A stretch of 64,000 nucleotides of DNA. Source: Barthelona sp. PCE (lineage: Eukaryota; Metamonada: BaSk clade). A program made the translations under genes and the position numbers. Under the pieces are notes generated by a model, which ran no database searches, was not told the origin of the DNA, and was given only the letters and a program-made list of their open reading frames with translations. Location of the stretch: positions 682,001 through 746,000 of the forward strand of contig JAUFOR010000004.1 of the NCBI GenBank assembly GCA_040285745.1, given 5' to 3'. Below, one piece after another: positions 1 to 10,191 of the stretch (position 1 is its first letter; the number at the start of each line of letters is the position of its first letter).

Positions 1-45
1 AACTTAAATAAAAACATGAGAAGAAGAAAAAATATATATTTACAT

Positions 46-1992
46 TCATTGTGCCCGTGATAGGACAACATTACATTCACTATAAACAAAAAGAGAGAAA
101 AACTCATCGGTGGTCTGCTCTGAACATTCAGGACAAACAGTAATTCGTTGAACACAAGCAGGTAATACAAGTTTTGCTAGATAAAGCAATCCATTAAAGT
201 GTTTACCCATATGAATAGCGCCAACAATCCTGTTGGCGATAATAGCAGCACTAGACGTCGTATCATATACGTGGATCGTACTGTAACAATCGTTTTTGGT
301 TTCAAGAGATCGCATATGTCGATTGAGTAATAACCAAACAGCACGTTCACCATTGCGTTGAGGAAGAGTCACAGTGAACTGTGGATACGTGTTCAAACGT
401 GAATCTGGGCGATTGGCATTAGGAACTTTAAAATGGATTTCATTAAAGAAGGGAAAAAGGTTCGGCAACCATGAAAAAGTTAAAACATCAAAAAATTGAT
501 AGAATTCATCTATGGTGACAAAAAATATACCATTTTTAAACGTTTGAAGCCAAGATTCATAACCTACCTTGCGTTTCAACTCAGGTGTCCAAGCAGAGCT
601 CCCTGGAGCATACGCGCCCATATAACTTTGACGCAACCAGGGGTTCTTCAGCTTGAGAAGCTGCACAGTACCATGTTCTACATAATCGAGAATAGCGTAT
701 GCATGAGAAGGTGCTAGACCGTCCACGTCTGCAGTGGGACGTGAACCACCTGATACGTAAGCCTTTTGGGTGAGCATACCGTCCACGATACGCTTGAAAG
801 TTGCGCTCTTTGATGAGTCATCAATACGCACCTCTTCTGGAATAAACCTACTCAAACAAAACATATCAAGTGCAACAGTTGAGCCTGGGAAGTCGTAAGA
901 GCGACCCATGAGCTTAATAAAGGCCTTCTCAAGAATAGAAACCCAGAGCTCGCCGTCAACAACGGAATGAGCACTTGCATGTTCCAGCTGACCAAACGCA
1001 CCTTGCCTCATGGGCAAGAAGCTGTCAACCTCGACCTTTCGCCAACATCCGTTGAAGAATAGCTTGACTGAGTACTTACTGGAGAGCACAGATCGTTTTG
1101 AATCAGTTTTGGGGAATATCTTCCCTGAGATGATGGGCAGATGTGTCTTACGCTCGCATTGGACGCCTAGAGTCATTGCTGTGATGAACGAACAATTGGG
1201 AACAAGATGCTGCCGAGGTGTTTGAACTGAGAGACTGGAAATCATGTGAGCGTTTGGTAAATCGTTTGCATTAACCCAAACAACGTTTGAGTTGCGCTGA
1301 CTGCTGCTAAGGGCGAAAGAGGATTCCTTGAAGCGGGTCATTGTGATTCGTTCGTCTGCTTCGTTAAAAGGTACATATTGTATACCACCTACTGTAGAAG
1401 AATCCAGTAAAACACGTAGCTCTGAGTCAGAAAGAGGCTTCACGGGCAATTCCTTAAAGTTGATCTTCTTCTTGAGCTCTTCAGCACGTTCAAGGATAGA
1501 AGCCATCCGCTTCTTCCTATTCTCAATATCATTCCTCAAACAAACCTCATCAGGTGCATTTGGGTGGTAAGCAGTCATCACCTGGTGCAATATATTACGC
1601 AAATGATTTGTATGAGAAAGGCCAACCTCCAAACAAAACATATAGAGTTGATATGCGTCCTCTGAAGATCTTTTCTCGTCAAAACTGATTGCTAACCCAA
1701 ACAACTCGTTAAACTGTGCATCTGAGAGTTCATGGCCAACATGAGCAAACCAATTCTCTGAAGTAACAACTGATCCCGAAAGAGTAGATGATTCAAGTAT
1801 CCGAATAAGTTCAAACGCGTGCCTTTGAAACGCTCCCTTTGTGTGGGGGTATAACTTGCCATCAATAAGAAAAGTAAAAGCCAAAATAATTTCTAGAGCG
1901 TCATTGAACATCAACCGAGCACTTTCTTGTTGAGTTTCGCGAAAACTATACGCATCACTCAGCATTGATAAAGCTGATTTCAAAGAAGTCAT
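46..1992 (-). CDS. Calpain-7-like cysteine protease with MIT-like N-terminus
   Basis: A calpain-family (C2) cysteine protease of 648 residues. The catalytic triad is visible: Cys267 in NCSFITAM, His430 in PSHAYAILD and Asn450 in LKNPW. The N-terminal ~180 residues are helical and end in ILERAEELKKKI, the typical end of an MIT domain, which binds ESCRT-III tails. An MIT-plus-calpain order matches calpain-7 (PalB type), which acts with ESCRT in the cytosol; the C-terminal part would be the C2-like domain of that family. No calcium-binding EF-hand is present. Translation starts at an ATG. The stop is followed within a few bases by TGTAAATA, a TAAA-type 3' signal. The triad makes an active protease likely; the calpain-7 subfamily assignment rests on the MIT-like region and is less sure. 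Confidence 0.85.
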   Translation of the reverse strand: MTSLKSALSMLSDAYSFRETQQESARLMFNDALEIILAFTFLIDGKLYPHTKGAFQRHAFELIRILESSTLSGSVVTSENWFAHVGHELSDAQFNELFGLAISFDEKRSSEDAYQLYMFCLEVGLSHTNHLRNILHQVMTAYHPNAPDEVCLRNDIENRKKRMASILERAEELKKKINFKELPVKPLSDSELRVLLDSSTVGGIQYVPFNEADERITMTRFKESSFALSSSQRNSNVVWVNANDLPNAHMISSLSVQTPRQHLVPNCSFITAMTLGVQCERKTHLPIISGKIFPKTDSKRSVLSSKYSVKLFFNGCWRKVEVDSFLPMRQGAFGQLEHASAHSVVDGELWVSILEKAFIKLMGRSYDFPGSTVALDMFCLSRFIPEEVRIDDSSKSATFKRIVDGMLTQKAYVSGGSRPTADVDGLAPSHAYAILDYVEHGTVQLLKLKNPWLRQSYMGAYAPGSSAWTPELKRKVGYESWLQTFKNGIFFVTIDEFYQFFDVLTFSWLPNLFPFFNEIHFKVPNANRPDSRLNTYPQFTVTLPQRNGERAVWLLLNRHMRSLETKNDCYSTIHVYDTTSSAAIIANRIVGAIHMGKHFNGLLYLAKLVLPACVQRITVCPECSEQTTDEFFSLFVYSECNVVLSRAQ

Positions 1993-2091
1993 TGGTATAA
2001 AAAAAGGATAAAAATATAAACGAAACTTTTTCTTATTAGAACTATGTTTACTTGAAATCTGAAGGTGATCAGCAACAAAAATGTCAATATG

Positions 2092-4326
2092 CTATTCAAC
2101 GAGAGAAATTTTTAGAGTTCCCTTTCGCTTTGAACTATGAGATGCTCGTGATGAACTGGATCTTACCGAGCTTGCTTTATCTGATTGGCGCATTCTGCTC
2201 TCTGTCTGACGTGTCGACCGAGGCACCCTGGGCTTGGAACTATTATAATTCTCCTTTGTTTCTGTAAGCCCACTGATTCTGCTAGTATGGAAATCTTCAC
2301 GATCAACCGATCTTGTATTCAGGTTAAACGATGGCTTCCGACGCTTTGCACTGCTGTCCAACCTTGAACCACGACGACCGGGAATGTTGAAAAGATCTTT
2401 TTCCATTGGATCATCGATAACGACAGAAGCGATTGTTGAAGGAGTTTTTGATACCTTAGTAGATCCTAGATCAGCAGAAAGTGTACCGAACTTCCTTTTC
2501 TTTCGTCTCCTATCGCTGACTGTGCTACTTGGAGAAATTGGTGCACTACTCATGGGGTGCATCGAAATCTCGCTCATGCTCGGTGCTGACTCAGTATATA
2601 CATCACTTAGTGCAGCCCTCTGCCTTAGTACGCTCTTCGGCTCTCGGTTTACCTGTGGTGTACTGGTAAATTGTCGTACAAATTCACTGAGCTCACAAAC
2701 TGTAATATCGCTCGCGAGTCCTGTCGAGTTACCTATGGAGTGTGAAAGTCTGCTGCTCTCACTTGGAGCTGTGCTCAAATGTCTGAACTCACTTGCCAAT
2801 GGATTCTTACATGCTTTTAACGTTGCCTTAAGTGAAACATCAGTTTCCACCTTCTCTGCGAAAGCAGGGTCTATTTTAACGAGTCTCTCAGCCATTGTAC
2901 CCACGATCGAAGCCAGGCTCTGCGTTATACCATTGACTGGTGTCATATGTGAGGGTAACGACGGCTGCTCTGAATACTGACCACTTATTGAACTTAGCCC
3001 ATCTGCGCTAATGAATCCATGAAGCGATGATGTGGTTGATAATGACTCTATACTTATGCTATCAGCATCACTGAACGATTGTGAGAGCTGAGACGGTCTG
3101 AACGCCGGAACTTCAATGTTACGCTCATCCACCGTCGCTGCCACCACGGTTTTCCACTTTGCTTGTGATATCATCTTGTGGAATACACTAATCTCATCAG
3201 TTGAAAACGCTACATGATTCAATACTCCCTTCTTGCGCTTTTCGATTTTCTTGTGCTCCTCTGCAGTCAACATTGTCTCCGTCTCTGGGTCACTCTCATC
3301 CATTTCGTCAATCATAACCTCTTGTTCAGCCATAACTTTTGCTGGTTCAAACACCTTTCTACTTCTGTTTATGTTGGGTGTGAATGTACTGACATCAAAT
3401 GATATCACGCGCTTCGTGCACAGAGCTAAAACACTCAAAAATTCACTTAGTAAATATGAAAACGTTGAAATAATTTGAGTTATATTCGATGACACGTCCA
3501 TATTGAACGTTTCCTTAACAATGTGTGATAGAACAGTTGCAATTTCTGCGTCTTGAGCACCCCAGCAATTAAAAAGATACTTCTTTCCGTGATACAACAG
3601 AAACATTGCAATTTCTTCATCTATTCCAACCGTTTCAATGGCGCTTTTCCACATCTGCGGCAGCCTCTTGGCCTGTGTCTTCTCCAGTATGTTCACTAGA
3701 CGCTGCCTTGTGCTTACCAATGCGTTCAAATCAAATCCGTTTAAAAAATACTTGACGAACTGAGTTCGTGTAAGAATGCCGTTACATTCATTATCTGTCA
3801 AACTCTTGATAAGGTCCACGGTCTGCCCCATCAGAATGCGAGGTTCATACTCACCCTCCTGGTCAAGTAATGACAAAGTCAAGTAAAACACTTCTGTAAC
3901 ACTAACAGCACCAATTACATCAATGTCTAACACATCAAAAATGGCGTTGATTGCAGATACCATCTCTTCAATATCTGCAACCTCTCTGGTGCTAGCCTGA
4001 GTCCTAATCTTAGAATTTTGTACAATCTGAAGCAATTGATACAACGCAACATCGTGAGATGAACTGCTAGTCAACAGTTCTGCAAACTTAGCGTACGATA
4101 AAACCTCAGGATTCTCCTCAACAGGTTGTTTTTGAAACCAATGATGCAAAAATGTGTCAAACTCGCTGACATTCATGGTGCCGTTGAGTACAAAGTCGAT
4201 TAGACTGAACAATTGGTCAATATCTAGGCTTTTCGCCCACCTATAACCTTTAGTCACAGTTTCTTGATAGAGTATTTCAATCAAGAGCTCTTCCTTGGCT
4301 GTCTTCATGCTCTCCGCGTTATCCAT
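2092..4326 (-). CDS. Hypothetical protein with degenerate EF-hand-like N-terminus
   Basis: Protein of 744 residues that I do not recognise. The first ~200 residues are helical and contain two EF-hand-like segments (FVLNGTMNVSEFDTFL and DVLDIDVIGAVSVTEVF), both lacking a full set of acidic calcium ligands. Residues ~390-744 are rich in Ser, Thr, Arg and Lys and look disordered, ending in a basic Ser/Arg tail. The frame is open five codons further upstream, but only from a TTG; the first ATG is at 4326 and is used here. The next gene starts 35 bp away on the other strand, so the two share a tiny promoter region. It could be a calcium-sensor-derived scaffold, but that is a guess. Confidence 0.75.
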   Translation of the reverse strand: MDNAESMKTAKEELLIEILYQETVTKGYRWAKSLDIDQLFSLIDFVLNGTMNVSEFDTFLHHWFQKQPVEENPEVLSYAKFAELLTSSSSHDVALYQLLQIVQNSKIRTQASTREVADIEEMVSAINAIFDVLDIDVIGAVSVTEVFYLTLSLLDQEGEYEPRILMGQTVDLIKSLTDNECNGILTRTQFVKYFLNGFDLNALVSTRQRLVNILEKTQAKRLPQMWKSAIETVGIDEEIAMFLLYHGKKYLFNCWGAQDAEIATVLSHIVKETFNMDVSSNITQIISTFSYLLSEFLSVLALCTKRVISFDVSTFTPNINRSRKVFEPAKVMAEQEVMIDEMDESDPETETMLTAEEHKKIEKRKKGVLNHVAFSTDEISVFHKMISQAKWKTVVAATVDERNIEVPAFRPSQLSQSFSDADSISIESLSTTSSLHGFISADGLSSISGQYSEQPSLPSHMTPVNGITQSLASIVGTMAERLVKIDPAFAEKVETDVSLKATLKACKNPLASEFRHLSTAPSESSRLSHSIGNSTGLASDITVCELSEFVRQFTSTPQVNREPKSVLRQRAALSDVYTESAPSMSEISMHPMSSAPISPSSTVSDRRRKKRKFGTLSADLGSTKVSKTPSTIASVVIDDPMEKDLFNIPGRRGSRLDSSAKRRKPSFNLNTRSVDREDFHTSRISGLTETKENYNSSKPRVPRSTRQTESRMRQSDKASSVRSSSSRASHSSKRKGTLKISLVE

Positions 4327-4361
4327 GCTGTTGGACAACAAAAAAAACCAAAATAACAGAA

Positions 4362-6356
4362 ATGGAAGAAAAAGTTAAAAACAAAATTGTATTTCCATTC
4401 ATTTCTCTTTTCATGCCACAAATAACTCAGTTATCCCATGAATACCCCCACATAAACTTAGGCAATGGTTCAGAGGGACAGTTAGAATTTTGTAATGGGA
4501 ACAAGTCTTTTTACTTCAAGGGAACTGATTCATCTCATATCATTAAGCCAACTCTCTCCATAAAGCAAACTCGCACCCACATTTTTACTGGAATTGCTGC
4601 TGAACATTCAAGACAAGCATGTTGGGACAGAAATTTTTTTTGGACATGGTCATCCGATGATAACGGTGTGTTTTTGGAGTTCTATAACTTAATGGAACGG
4701 AAGAAAAAGCATGTTAGAGTTCAAGGTCAATTCGACTCTTTACTTTTATTGTCTGAAACAACTGGTCTAATGGAAGTCCAAGGGGAAACGCATTACTTTG
4801 AAATAACTGAACATGGAAGATTGGATAATGATATTGATATTGATTGTGATTATGATAACCCAGAGAAACTAGTATCCATTGGATGTCATTATGTTGAATT
4901 GACTAAATCCAAGCATAATTTCATCACTGGTTGGAATTCAGAGACTGTTCCGCTGGATGTTTCTGCACATCGAAGAATTGCAGAGTACTATTTGGTTGCT
5001 AATTCTAATTGTGTTATTCGTTTTCCGTTGAAGGAAGACGATATAAACTTATTTACGATGTTCTATTTCGATGAAAATGGAATGAAAGAAATAGACCTTA
5101 CGTCTATGTTTCCTTCATTTCGTACTTTCAAACGAAAAAAAGCAGAGTTTTACCTTATTAAATTTAGTGAATCAGAAAAAACTCTTCAATTGCTCATGAG
5201 CTACCCTACTTCAACATGCCCCAGTCAAATACTCACAATAACGGATAAATCCTTTAATTTTTTTCCATGCAATGTACCTTGCCCAATATTCATTCCCGTT
5301 CAACCATTTTCAGCGAATTTTTCAGTATTTGATAGACCCCAATATGTTTTAAAGATGTTTGAGAACGAGTTATGTGATATTGGCGAGTTATCGTGGCATG
5401 ACGCACAATTACCTTTTATTCAAGATATTGGTCAAATGATGCTGGCGTATGATAACTGTCTGTGTTTTAATTCCCCTGCTGGTGTTTTGGCTATGGACTT
5501 TGCTGCAAAACAGGTGATGTATGTTGCAAGGGAAGCTACTGAAACCCGAAGCAGTATAGCTAATATAATTCGTAAACCGACCAGTACCTTGCGATTGGGC
5601 AGAAAAAAATATTTCACAAGTTACAAGCCCGAACTGTCACACTTATTCTCTTGCCGTGCTGATATTGATTACAGATTCAGAGCATTTGTTGATGAAGAGC
5701 ATGTGATATATGTCACTGATGATGATATGTGGAAAATGATGAATGTGTGTACGAAAGAAGTAGAAATTATAACTGATATTGAAGTAGTAGGACAGCTATT
5801 TTTCTATTCCCGTGATAAAGTAGTGTTCAAGTATGATGACATGTTGCTAACTGTGAATCGAACAAGAGAAGGTCTGTGGATAAAGGAAATTACTGATTAT
5901 CGAGTCCCTGAGCATCGTAAATTCGTACCTAACCTGGATGATCTTCAAATTTATTACATTTTCAACACGGGCACATTGATCAATAGAAGCAAAAACGCAA
6001 GGGTTCAACTCAATACTGTTAAAAGTGATGATGTATTCTTCCTTGATCATAACACAATCGCGCTCCCTGATGGTGTGTATACATATAATGATGATGTAGA
6101 GCTAACGCAACTCATTGAATTTGATCTTAAAAACTACATTTTGAGGGCAAAAAACACATATTGGGGTTATTCATGTGACGAAACAGACGCAGTAACAATT
6201 AACTCAGCAACAATAGTGTTTCTAAACGGAAAGTGGTCAATTATTGAGGAATCTTATAATCTCGGTCAATTCTTGTGTGAAGCCACTTATGTTCAGCCAA
6301 AATACAACCCCTTCACTGGTGAAGGTCTGTGTTTGGATCTGGTACATTTTGAATAA
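4362..6356 (+). CDS. Hypothetical protein, possibly a beta-propeller
   Basis: Uninterrupted 664-codon frame with an ATG. No domain is recognised. The sequence is rich in short hydrophobic/aromatic strands alternating with acidic turns (for example FYLIKFSESEKTLQLLMSY and HVIYVTDDDMWKMMN), which suggests an all-beta, perhaps propeller-like, fold. There is no signal peptide or membrane helix. The DNA looks more AT-rich than the neighbouring CFAP57 gene. The stop codon TAA lies in TAAATTAA, so the TAAA signal overlaps it. It converges on CFAP57 with only 22 bp between the two coding ends. Confidence 0.7.
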   Translation: MEEKVKNKIVFPFISLFMPQITQLSHEYPHINLGNGSEGQLEFCNGNKSFYFKGTDSSHIIKPTLSIKQTRTHIFTGIAAEHSRQACWDRNFFWTWSSDDNGVFLEFYNLMERKKKHVRVQGQFDSLLLLSETTGLMEVQGETHYFEITEHGRLDNDIDIDCDYDNPEKLVSIGCHYVELTKSKHNFITGWNSETVPLDVSAHRRIAEYYLVANSNCVIRFPLKEDDINLFTMFYFDENGMKEIDLTSMFPSFRTFKRKKAEFYLIKFSESEKTLQLLMSYPTSTCPSQILTITDKSFNFFPCNVPCPIFIPVQPFSANFSVFDRPQYVLKMFENELCDIGELSWHDAQLPFIQDIGQMMLAYDNCLCFNSPAGVLAMDFAAKQVMYVAREATETRSSIANIIRKPTSTLRLGRKKYFTSYKPELSHLFSCRADIDYRFRAFVDEEHVIYVTDDDMWKMMNVCTKEVEIITDIEVVGQLFFYSRDKVVFKYDDMLLTVNRTREGLWIKEITDYRVPEHRKFVPNLDDLQIYYIFNTGTLINRSKNARVQLNTVKSDDVFFLDHNTIALPDGVYTYNDDVELTQLIEFDLKNYILRAKNTYWGYSCDETDAVTINSATIVFLNGKWSIIEESYNLGQFLCEATYVQPKYNPFTGEGLCLDLVHFE

Positions 6357-6378
6357 ATTAACTGTTAAGAACATAAAT

Positions 6379-9300
6379 TTACAGTTGGTCCAACTCATCA
6401 TGAGTCTTTCCCAAAGATACAGCTGACAAGGAAGTTTGATTGTGAGAATAAGCGGTTGTGATAGTGTTAGTTGTGTTGACAGAACTAGGGCCGAAGCCTG
6501 ATAGTGTCAGATCACTCACTGTTCCTGTCATCTGCTTAATGTTTGACATTGTCGAACGTAATTTATCGAGCTTCTTAGTCAATGTGTGTTTCTTACCGGA
6601 CAACGAAACCTTGTCACATTTCCTTCGCCAGACGTGCACTTCCTTCCTCAGAGTATTGATCTCCTTAACAAGGGCAGCGTTCTCGTTCAATATGCGTGAA
6701 CGATCAGACAACAGCGCATCCTTCTGCTTGTCCTTCTTCCTTGTAAGTGTTTTAATCTCCTTCTCCAGGCAATCTCTTGTTCTGTTAAGATCTGTCTTCG
6801 TCTGGGCATGTTGAATTTCTTCTAAACAATATTTTGAGAAAAGTTTACGGAAAGATGTGCGAAGTTCACGAGCGTTTGATCCTTGCTCGAGAACAACACG
6901 AATATCACCAAACAGCTCACGCAACTTACTTACAGCTTTCTCCTTGAGTTGATCCTCACCCTTGAGCTGGTTTTCAGCACCAGTAAGACGTAGCTTGGCA
7001 GTTGTTAACTTGTGCGATAAACGGCTGGACTGCTGGACATAAAGACTCAACTCCTCCTGGCGCTTGATAATCATATCCTGCAGCTTGGCAATCTGACTGA
7101 GCTTGGGGGCGATGAGATTCCTTAACTCTTGAATCTTGTACGTGAGTACGAATCTAAACTTCTCCAGTTCACGGATCTTGTTTTTCAACGATTTGACACG
7201 TGCATCCTTCTCAGATACAGTCTGTCGACGTTCAATAATTTCTCTACGAAGAGTCACACGTGCCTTTTGCAACGCTGTGATCTGTTGTTTAGCCATCTTT
7301 TCCTCATTGACCAAAGACTGGATGACTTGACTCTGTTGCTTAATCTGCTGTGTGTCCTGCTTGAGCGAGTCTCTAATCTTGGTGTTATCGGCAGCTAAGT
7401 CCTGGAGACCTAGATTGATCGAACGGAACTTCTCACGGAACTCAAGATGTAACTTCAGAACCTGTTTATCGAGGTCTTCTTCAAGCTCAGTGATTCGTGT
7501 TTCGTTGTTTGCCTTTGAGTTCAACTTCTCGGTGTGTAATCTCTCGAGCTCTGTCTGCATGTCCAACAGCTTTAGTTCGTACTGCTCAGTCAACTCACTG
7601 ACGTACTGCTTGTGCTTTTGCATAAGATCTCTCTTCTCCACTTCAAAACGGTGCTCAAGATTCATCTTTTCGTCGAGCAGCTGACCGTACTTGTTCTTGT
7701 CGCGCTTCTTCTTTACCTCATAACCTTCCTTCATTTCCAACACAATATGGTCGTGTTTGCGGATGGCAACCTCCTTCTCTTGCACCTTGTCCTGTTCAAG
7801 ACTCTCGTATTTGGTCTTTGTTTCAATTAGCTGCTCCTTGAGACGCTCCAATTTAAGCTTCAGCTTCGCCTCAACATCTAACTTACGCTCGCTACATTGC
7901 TCAATCGTTGCATTCTTCTTTCTATTGTAAGAGATGCTCTCGTCCTCAATCTTTCGCTTCAAATCAACAACCTTATCAATGAGGCTATACAGCTTGTCTC
8001 TGCTCAACAGTTCCTCTTTGATATTAAATGAACTTCCAACGCGAGACACGTCCTTATCATCAGTATCAATGCTCAATACACATGGTCTGGCACCATTAAC
8101 CTCCATACCAAAGACAGAGTTGTCAACGCCGTATGAGAAGAGCTCAGCGCTCTGGATATCGTATACGAACTCCTTAACTGCTCCACTGTGCAGATGGGTC
8201 TGACCAAGCAGATCACCTGTGAGCGGATCGAATATGTACACTTTACCAGTGTCAGTACCAACAATGAACAATTCTGTCAACAGAATACACGTTGTTGCGA
8301 GCTCAGGGAACGAGTACGGGATCACGCGATGGTCAGTTGCTGTGATGTACAAGAAATTATGACGCAACACCAAGATGATCGGTGGACGATCGGTGTCGAA
8401 CTGCTTCGTATACATATCGGGGCTGATCAAAACAGAACCCGCAAGTGCTGTCGTTGACAGTTCTAGCTCTTGAATTCTGGTACCGGTCATGGGCTCCCAT
8501 ACAATAAACTTGGAGACATCAAACGAATACACGGTATCATCTGGGAACCAACCTAGCTCAGATACAATGGAAGTATGGCCTCTCAATACATTGGAGACGG
8601 TTCCAGTGGGGAATTCGACAACGAGGATAGAGGTACCATTTTGTATCAACAGGTGCTGACCACCATTAGAAAACTTCAGTTTCGTTGATGCTGGAACAGG
8701 GAACGAGTTCAATAATTGGAACCCGTCGATCAAACAGTTGAAGATCTTCACTTCTTTCGGGAAAGCAACAGCTACATACAAACCTGTGGGGTGAACACTG
8801 ATGGTAGCAGCCTCATCAGTGTCGAACTGGTGTCTCAGTAACAAAGAATGTGACTTGTTCGACAGCGTGTGCTTTAACAAAATACCATCATCGCTCACAG
8901 TAAACATAAGGCGCTTCCAAAGAGGGACACCCAAGCCAGTGACGTTAGCCGATGCTTGACTGAATAGACGCCAGTATGTGAGGGAAAGCGCACCACCTGG
9001 TAAGTTCTTGAAGAACAGAACTCCATCATCGGTTAAAACCGCAAGTCGGTTGGAGGTGGTTGAGCGCTGTAGAAAGCGAATGGGAGACTTTATATTGAAG
9101 CTGCTTGTCAGCACATGGTCCTTACTGTCGTACAGTAGCCCCTCCTGGCTGATCTCAACAAGCTGAGAGTGAACGGTGAGTGACATATCCTCGAAAGTAA
9201 ATCCGTTAGCGGGAGTAAGATCCTTATCAGGTACCTGCAGCAGTAGTGTACCTGCGGGTGTGCCCAGTATCAGACGGTCACCCAGTGAAGTAATTGTGGA

Positions 9301-10056
9301 GATTTTATGGGGTGTCATTGTTACGTTAAAGAGTTCAAGATCCCGAAGACAAAAAACAGCGTTATCAGTAATCAAATAAACACAGTCCTCCTCCCAAACA
9401 CCATCGAGATAGTCCTTCTCGCGCTTGGAGAGGCCTCCTGCTAATTGTCTGAAGGATTGGTCCAATAACTTATAGACTCTAAAGAAACTTCCGGATAGAC
9501 AACCAAATAATGTAGGGTCGCTTGGAGACACTAACACGTTGATTATTGGGACACCAAACTTGGTGGCGGAGATGAATCGCATCTTCTCAACAGCAAATAA
9601 TACAATACCGCTCTCGGGTTCGGCTGTGCATGCAAAAAGTGTAGCTCCGTTGGAAGAGAAAGTCAAGCTGCAGTACTTCGTCGTGATTGAGTCCGCATAG
9701 ATGAGTGGACGTTTCTTTTTACGAGTCTCGATCTCAAAAATGGTAATTTGAGGAGGTTGTCCGTCGATGGTTTCTGCGATAGCAACTAGCTTCTTCACAG
9801 GACAGAAAGCCATCGCTGTGATCTTAGTGACGTTAGGGCTAATGTTTAAACACTCAAATGTAGAATTTTCGTAATCGTTGAATATTAGAAGGTGTCCTGA
9901 CACGTAGATGACAACGTTTTCTGTGTAAAAGTACATGTTGTTTTTGATGTCAGACCTCTGCCCCCAATTGAAGGTAGGCTTGAGGATAGTATCACGCTTT
10001 CTTCCTTCTGCAACAACTGGAACGGATTTTCGTCTTGGTGTACCTACAGTGGTCAT
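6379..10056 (-). CDS. CFAP57: CFAP57 (WDR65), WD-repeat/coiled-coil axonemal protein
   Basis: Protein of 1225 residues with a WD-repeat N-terminal half (~1-640, including a clear repeat LRGHTSIVSELGWFPDD) followed by a long coiled coil (~685-1160). Length, domain order and a diagnostic stretch in the coiled coil (LKNKIRELEKFRFVLTYKI) match the CFAP57/WDR65 family, whose human member is about 1250 residues. CFAP57 proteins sit on the axoneme and help assemble a subset of inner dynein arms (family knowledge). The start is an ATG and the stop TAA lies in TAAATT. The short Ser/Thr-rich tail after ~1165 is probably disordered. The subfamily call is firm because both halves match. Confidence 0.9.
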   Translation of the reverse strand: MTTVGTPRRKSVPVVAEGRKRDTILKPTFNWGQRSDIKNNMYFYTENVVIYVSGHLLIFNDYENSTFECLNISPNVTKITAMAFCPVKKLVAIAETIDGQPPQITIFEIETRKKKRPLIYADSITTKYCSLTFSSNGATLFACTAEPESGIVLFAVEKMRFISATKFGVPIINVLVSPSDPTLFGCLSGSFFRVYKLLDQSFRQLAGGLSKREKDYLDGVWEEDCVYLITDNAVFCLRDLELFNVTMTPHKISTITSLGDRLILGTPAGTLLLQVPDKDLTPANGFTFEDMSLTVHSQLVEISQEGLLYDSKDHVLTSSFNIKSPIRFLQRSTTSNRLAVLTDDGVLFFKNLPGGALSLTYWRLFSQASANVTGLGVPLWKRLMFTVSDDGILLKHTLSNKSHSLLLRHQFDTDEAATISVHPTGLYVAVAFPKEVKIFNCLIDGFQLLNSFPVPASTKLKFSNGGQHLLIQNGTSILVVEFPTGTVSNVLRGHTSIVSELGWFPDDTVYSFDVSKFIVWEPMTGTRIQELELSTTALAGSVLISPDMYTKQFDTDRPPIILVLRHNFLYITATDHRVIPYSFPELATTCILLTELFIVGTDTGKVYIFDPLTGDLLGQTHLHSGAVKEFVYDIQSAELFSYGVDNSVFGMEVNGARPCVLSIDTDDKDVSRVGSSFNIKEELLSRDKLYSLIDKVVDLKRKIEDESISYNRKKNATIEQCSERKLDVEAKLKLKLERLKEQLIETKTKYESLEQDKVQEKEVAIRKHDHIVLEMKEGYEVKKKRDKNKYGQLLDEKMNLEHRFEVEKRDLMQKHKQYVSELTEQYELKLLDMQTELERLHTEKLNSKANNETRITELEEDLDKQVLKLHLEFREKFRSINLGLQDLAADNTKIRDSLKQDTQQIKQQSQVIQSLVNEEKMAKQQITALQKARVTLRREIIERRQTVSEKDARVKSLKNKIRELEKFRFVLTYKIQELRNLIAPKLSQIAKLQDMIIKRQEELSLYVQQSSRLSHKLTTAKLRLTGAENQLKGEDQLKEKAVSKLRELFGDIRVVLEQGSNARELRTSFRKLFSKYCLEEIQHAQTKTDLNRTRDCLEKEIKTLTRKKDKQKDALLSDRSRILNENAALVKEINTLRKEVHVWRRKCDKVSLSGKKHTLTKKLDKLRSTMSNIKQMTGTVSDLTLSGFGPSSVNTTNTITTAYSHNQTSLSAVSLGKTHDELDQL

Positions 10057-10191
10057 TTTTCACTATCTGACGAAAGGTATGCTAATGAATACGGAAAGAA
10101 AATAGAAAACATTTTTTTCGCCAGATTATTTCATTTATTTCATGATTGCTGTAACATAATGGACCCAGATGAAACCTATTTACAAGAAAAA

